Assembly (NCBI GenBank): GCA_043802925.1
Contig: JAZDKP010000006.1
Span: 1-8,744 of the forward strand
DNA: 8,744 nucleotides
Source of the DNA: JAZDKP01 sp043802925
GTDB lineage: Bacteria > Fibrobacterota > OXYB2-FULL-49-7 > JAEUSG01
Direction of reading: 5' to 3'
The translations under genes and the position numbers were made by a program. Below are positions 6,531 to 8,744 of the stretch, one piece after another. Every line of letters begins with the position of its first letter. Position 1 is the first letter of the stretch. Under the pieces are notes generated by a model that ran no database searches, was not told the DNA's origin, and saw only the letters and a program-made list of their open reading frames with translations.

Positions 6531-6560
6531 AATATAGTTAGATAAGGCTAACAAAGGCAA
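6531..6560 (-). promoter_or_regulatory. feo operon promoter with DtxR/IdeR-type iron box in the spacer
   Basis: On the minus strand, TTGCCT (6560-6555) and TATATT (6536-6531) are 18 bases apart. The spacer is an inverted repeat, GTTAG-N6-CTAAC (6552-6537). The 19-mer CTTTGTTAGCCTTATCTAA (6556-6538) agrees at 14 of 19 positions with the DtxR/IdeR consensus TTAGGTTAGCCTAACCTAA. A repressor bound here would occlude RNA polymerase directly. The operon ends with a DtxR-family gene, the natural candidate to bind it. Initiation would be at about 6523-6525, at or next to the feoA ATG. Confidence 0.72.
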
Positions 6561-6580
6561 GGGCGCAAACTCACCCACGT

Positions 6581-6624
6581 CCCCCTCTCTCGCCCCTCGA
6601 CTCCGCTCGGGGTTCGAGAGGGGG
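6581..6624. repeat. Intergenic hairpin, copy 1 of an inverted repeat pair
   Basis: CCCCCTCTC (6581-6589) can pair with GAGAGGGGG (6616-6624), and CCCC (6593-6596) with GGGG (6609-6612) inside the loop. The left flank AACTCACCC (6568-6576) and the arm CCCCCTCTCTCGC recur in inverted orientation at 6685-6714. No T-run follows on either side, so a simple intrinsic terminator is unlikely. A dispersed REP/MITE-like palindrome fits better, though only two copies are visible here. Confidence 0.55.
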
Positions 6625-6670
6625 CTTGGATGTAAGGCCTATTCAGCTTTTGCTTCTTGAAATCATGGAT

Positions 6671-6699
6671 CCCCCGCTCTCTCTGCGAGAGAGCGGGGG
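6671..6699. repeat. Perfect 13-bp hairpin downstream of the isomerase fragment, copy 2 of the pair
   Basis: CCCCCGCTCTCTC (6671-6683) and GAGAGAGCGGGGG (6687-6699) form a perfect 13-bp GC-rich stem around a TGC loop. It lies about 14 bases beyond the stop of the leftward isomerase fragment and could stop transcription or protect the 3' end. There is no U-tract after it in that direction. With its flank (to 6714, touching the isomerase stop codon) it is an inverted relative of the element at 6568-6593. Confidence 0.6.
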
Positions 6700-6712
6700 A
6701 AAGGGGGGTGAG

Positions 6713-7570
6713 TTAAGCGAACGGATTCTCGTTCCGGTACATCATGCCCTTCGGCTGGTTGGACATCACCTCCTCCATGCCCAGCATTTTGCACACCGCA
6801 AAGAGCGCTTTACCCGCATGGTCAAAGGCCAGGGCCGCGTGGTGCGGATAGTTGCGTTCGATGAGCACATGACGGTAGAAACGCGCCATTTCCGGAATGG
6901 CGATGACGCCGATGCCGCCGAAGGAACGGGGATCAATGTCCAGGACGTCACCCTCGGCCACGTAGGAGCGTAAATGCGCGTCCGCGGTGGACTGGAGGCG
7001 GAAGAGGGTGGCTTTGCCGGGCTTAAGCGTGCCTTCGAGCGTGCCGCGCGTGATATCCGGCGCCTTGCCGCCCTCCATGAGGCGGTTCATGATGAGCTGG
7101 AACTTGAGCGTGGCGTTGCAGAGGCATGAGGCCGCGGTGTTTCCGCAATGGAAACCCATGAAAAGGTCGCGCGGGCCGTATTTACCGAGCTTGGTCTTTG
7201 CGGCCTTGACCATGTCATCGGGAACTGTGTTGTTGATGTCGAGCAGCGTGGCGGTCATCTGCGTGGCGCAGGTGGCCATGTACTCTGATAGCGCGCCGTA
7301 GATATCGACCTCGCATGATATTGGGATGCCGCGCGAAGCGAAGCGGGAGTTTACATAGCAGGGCACAAAGCCGAAGTACTTTTCAAACGAAGGCCAGCAC
7401 TTGTTGGCGAAGATGCCGTAACGGGACGCGCCAAGGTTCTTTTCCATGAATTTTTTCAGTGCCACTTCGTACTGCGCGAGCTTCTGGAGAAGGTCCGGGT
7501 AGGTGTTTCCCTTTCCGAGCTCCTTGGCCATGTCACGCGCGACCGCGGGAATGGCCTTGTCACCTTTAGG
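6713..7570 (-). pseudogene. 5'-truncated L-fucose isomerase family gene, interrupted by an insertion sequence
   Basis: The frame encodes the C-terminal half of a sugar isomerase of the L-fucose/L-arabinose isomerase superfamily, which interconverts aldoses and ketoses using a divalent metal in the cytosol. Counting from the internal ATG at 7531 (272 residues), recognisable segments are FGFVPCYVNSRFASRG, ISCEVDIYGALSEYM (E74, D76), GFHCGN (H128), GGIGVIAIPEMARFYRHVL and YPHHAALAF (H230, H231). The ending NQPKGMMYRNENPFA is also family-like. Complete members have nearly 500 residues. Homologous-looking frame continues upstream of the ATG as GDKAIPAVARD, so 7531 is not the native start. The frame then meets a stop at 7585-7583 inside the insertion sequence, placing the junction near 7567-7575. 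The missing half may lie beyond the element, past the right edge. The product is probably inactive. Confidence 0.8.
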
Positions 7571-8744
7571 ACTTTGATCAAATTAAACTGTTCAACTTTA
7601 ACGCGGCTGGAGCACATAATTCCAGTCTCCATGAAACTCATCTCGAATTAGCGATAGCTCATCCATCTGTGATTTTGGAATAACCACCCCCGTTGGATAC
7701 TTCCGATTATCCAGCATAGCCTTGACGCTGAGCCCTATGGCCGTCTTTGTGTTACCGATGAGATCGATAATTGTTTCAAATGTTTTTAGAACTTTCCCTC
7801 GCCAGTTTTGTGTGATATGGCAAAAAAGACGATGCTCAATCTTATTCCATTTGCTTGTGCCTGGAGGAAAATGACTAACACGAATACTGAGATTGGTTTC
7901 ATCGGCAAGTTTTTGTAGTTCTACTTTCCATGCTCGTATTCGATAGCCATTACTTCCACCAGCGTCCGCTGTAATGAAAAGTTTCTTTGCGTTTGGATAG
8001 ACCCGTGCACCCATCTTCTTCCACCACTGCCGAATTGATGCCACAGCAAAGGATGGCGTATCATGATCCATTCCAACGCTTACCCACGCTTCATTGCGGC
8101 CCATATCATATACCCCGTAAGGAATTGCCTTCCCGGTGGAGTCTATTGGAAAATCATGAACCAACGATTTCTCTGGTGAACTCTTCGGTTGCCATTCACG
8201 ACCGCCATTCTTAAAGTCGCCAACAAGCTCTTTCTTTTTTGTGTCAACAGAGATAACGGGCTGTTTGTTTTGTTGAAAGTCTTCAACAGTTGAATTGATA
8301 TATTCAAACTGAGCATTGCGATCTGGATGTGATGTACCTTCCCGACTTTTTTGTATGGATTGCAGGCTGTAGCCAAGTTCGTGCAGATATCTGCCTACTG
8401 TTGTAGAGCTAATCAACCACCCTTTCTTCACAAGTGCGGCAGCTAATTTTGCTCTGCTCTTGCATGTCCATCGGAGTGGTGACATCGGATCACCGCGAGT
8501 TAAAGGAGCAACCATCTTCTCAAGGGCCTGCATGACACCAGGCTGGGTCTTACAAAGGTTATGGCGCCCACCACCGGGCTTACGTATGCGAGAAGCCGCT
8601 TCAACGCCTTTACTAATCTCACGGCGTCCATTGCGAATTGTTTGACGGGAAAGACCTGTCGCACGAGAAACAAGTGCATCTCCTCCATAACCAATTGCGC
8701 GGGATTCTGTTGCGGCCCAAAGACGACGGCCTCGCTCATTGAAC
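7568..8744 (-). mobile_element. ISAzo13-family insertion sequence (right-hand part outside window)
   Basis: The element comprises the transposase gene and about 30 bases of non-coding end between its stop codon and the interrupted isomerase frame. The internal end probably begins near GGACTTTGATCAAATTAAAC (7569 onwards). Base composition is visibly more AT-rich than the isomerase and feo genes. The other end lies past 8744, so terminal inverted repeats and target duplication cannot be tested here. Confidence 0.72.
7598..8743 (-). CDS. ISAzo13-family DDE transposase (N-terminus outside window)
   Basis: The frame is open from the right edge to TAA at 7598 and covers 381 codons. An ATG at 8533 is internal, since the frame upstream already encodes family sequence: ERGRRLWAATESRAIGYGG, LVSRATGLSRQTIRNG and RIRKPGGGRH. 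Then follow LTRGDPMSPLRWTCKS, GYSLQ and HPDRNAQFEYIN. The catalytic core has PVISVDTKKKELVGDFKNGG, HDFP, PYGVYD, ITADAGGSNG and PPGTSKWNKIEHRLF. Numbered from the 8533 ATG, the likely DDE residues are D97, D190 and E233 (codons at about 8243, 7964 and 7835). The protein would cut and rejoin the element ends. No frameshift or internal stop is seen, so it may be active if the missing N-terminus is intact. Confidence 0.92.
   Translation of the reverse strand, partial: FNERGRRLWAATESRAIGYGGDALVSRATGLSRQTIRNGRREISKGVEAASRIRKPGGGRHNLCKTQPGVMQALEKMVAPLTRGDPMSPLRWTCKSRAKLAAALVKKGWLISSTTVGRYLHELGYSLQSIQKSREGTSHPDRNAQFEYINSTVEDFQQNKQPVISVDTKKKELVGDFKNGGREWQPKSSPEKSLVHDFPIDSTGKAIPYGVYDMGRNEAWVSVGMDHDTPSFAVASIRQWWKKMGARVYPNAKKLFITADAGGSNGYRIRAWKVELQKLADETNLSIRVSHFPPGTSKWNKIEHRLFCHITQNWRGKVLKTFETIIDLIGNTKTAIGLSVKAMLDNRKYPTGVVIPKSQMDELSLIRDEFHGDWNYVLQPR

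Noticed and set aside
8500..8739. A 79-codon minus-strand frame starting MSEAVVFGPQQNPAQ.
   Set aside because: It is an out-of-frame shadow of the transposase, whose own frame across the same bases encodes conserved family motifs.
1..8744. CRISPR arrays, tRNA or rRNA genes and riboswitches.
   Set aside because: No regularly spaced repeats, tRNA-like cloverleaf or conserved RNA motif was seen on reading both strands; the only intergenic structures are the two hairpins at 6581-6699.

Overview
The window is GC-rich chromosomal DNA from an anaerobic or microaerophilic bacterium. Nothing in it fixes the taxonomy. A secreted PcRGLX/YetA-like protein, a one-component sigma-54 activator beside it, a fucose-isomerase-family gene and an ISAzo13-type transposase together would suit a polysaccharide-degrading member of the PVC group (Kiritimatiellota, Lentisphaerae or Planctomycetes); this is inference only.

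Left region (1-3865). A secreted protein gene runs leftward off the window edge (minus strand, start 564). It is divergent from a 778-residue sigma-54-dependent activator (790-3126, plus strand). The AT-rich 225-base gap holds a strong match to a sigma-54 promoter pointing at the secreted protein gene (656-671) and a sigma-70-like promoter for the regulator (729-757). The regulator has an unusual sensory half: PAS-like segments surrounding what looks like a concanavalin-type beta-sandwich. This suggests a cytosolic sensor that switches on the divergent extracellular polysaccharide-degradation gene. Behind the regulator, probably in the same transcript, are a small unrecognised secreted protein with six cysteines (3153-3821) and an overlapping 15-codon signal-peptide-like fragment.

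Middle region (3862-6560, minus strand). This is a compact ferrous iron uptake operon, feoA-feoB-dtxR. All three genes overlap: an ATGA overlap joins feoA and feoB, and 19 bases are shared by feoB and the regulator gene. The only promoter seen has its -35 to -10 spacer filled by a close match (14 of 19) to the DtxR/IdeR iron box. The last gene probably encodes the repressor of its own operon. feoA seems to start at or almost at the transcription start.

Right region (6561-8744). Two inverted copies of a hairpin-forming intergenic repeat lie between the feo promoter and the 3' end of an L-fucose isomerase family gene. That gene (minus strand) keeps only its C-terminal half. It is cut at about 7570 by an AT-richer insertion sequence whose transposase (7598 to beyond the right edge, minus strand) has the conserved motifs of the ISAzo13 family.
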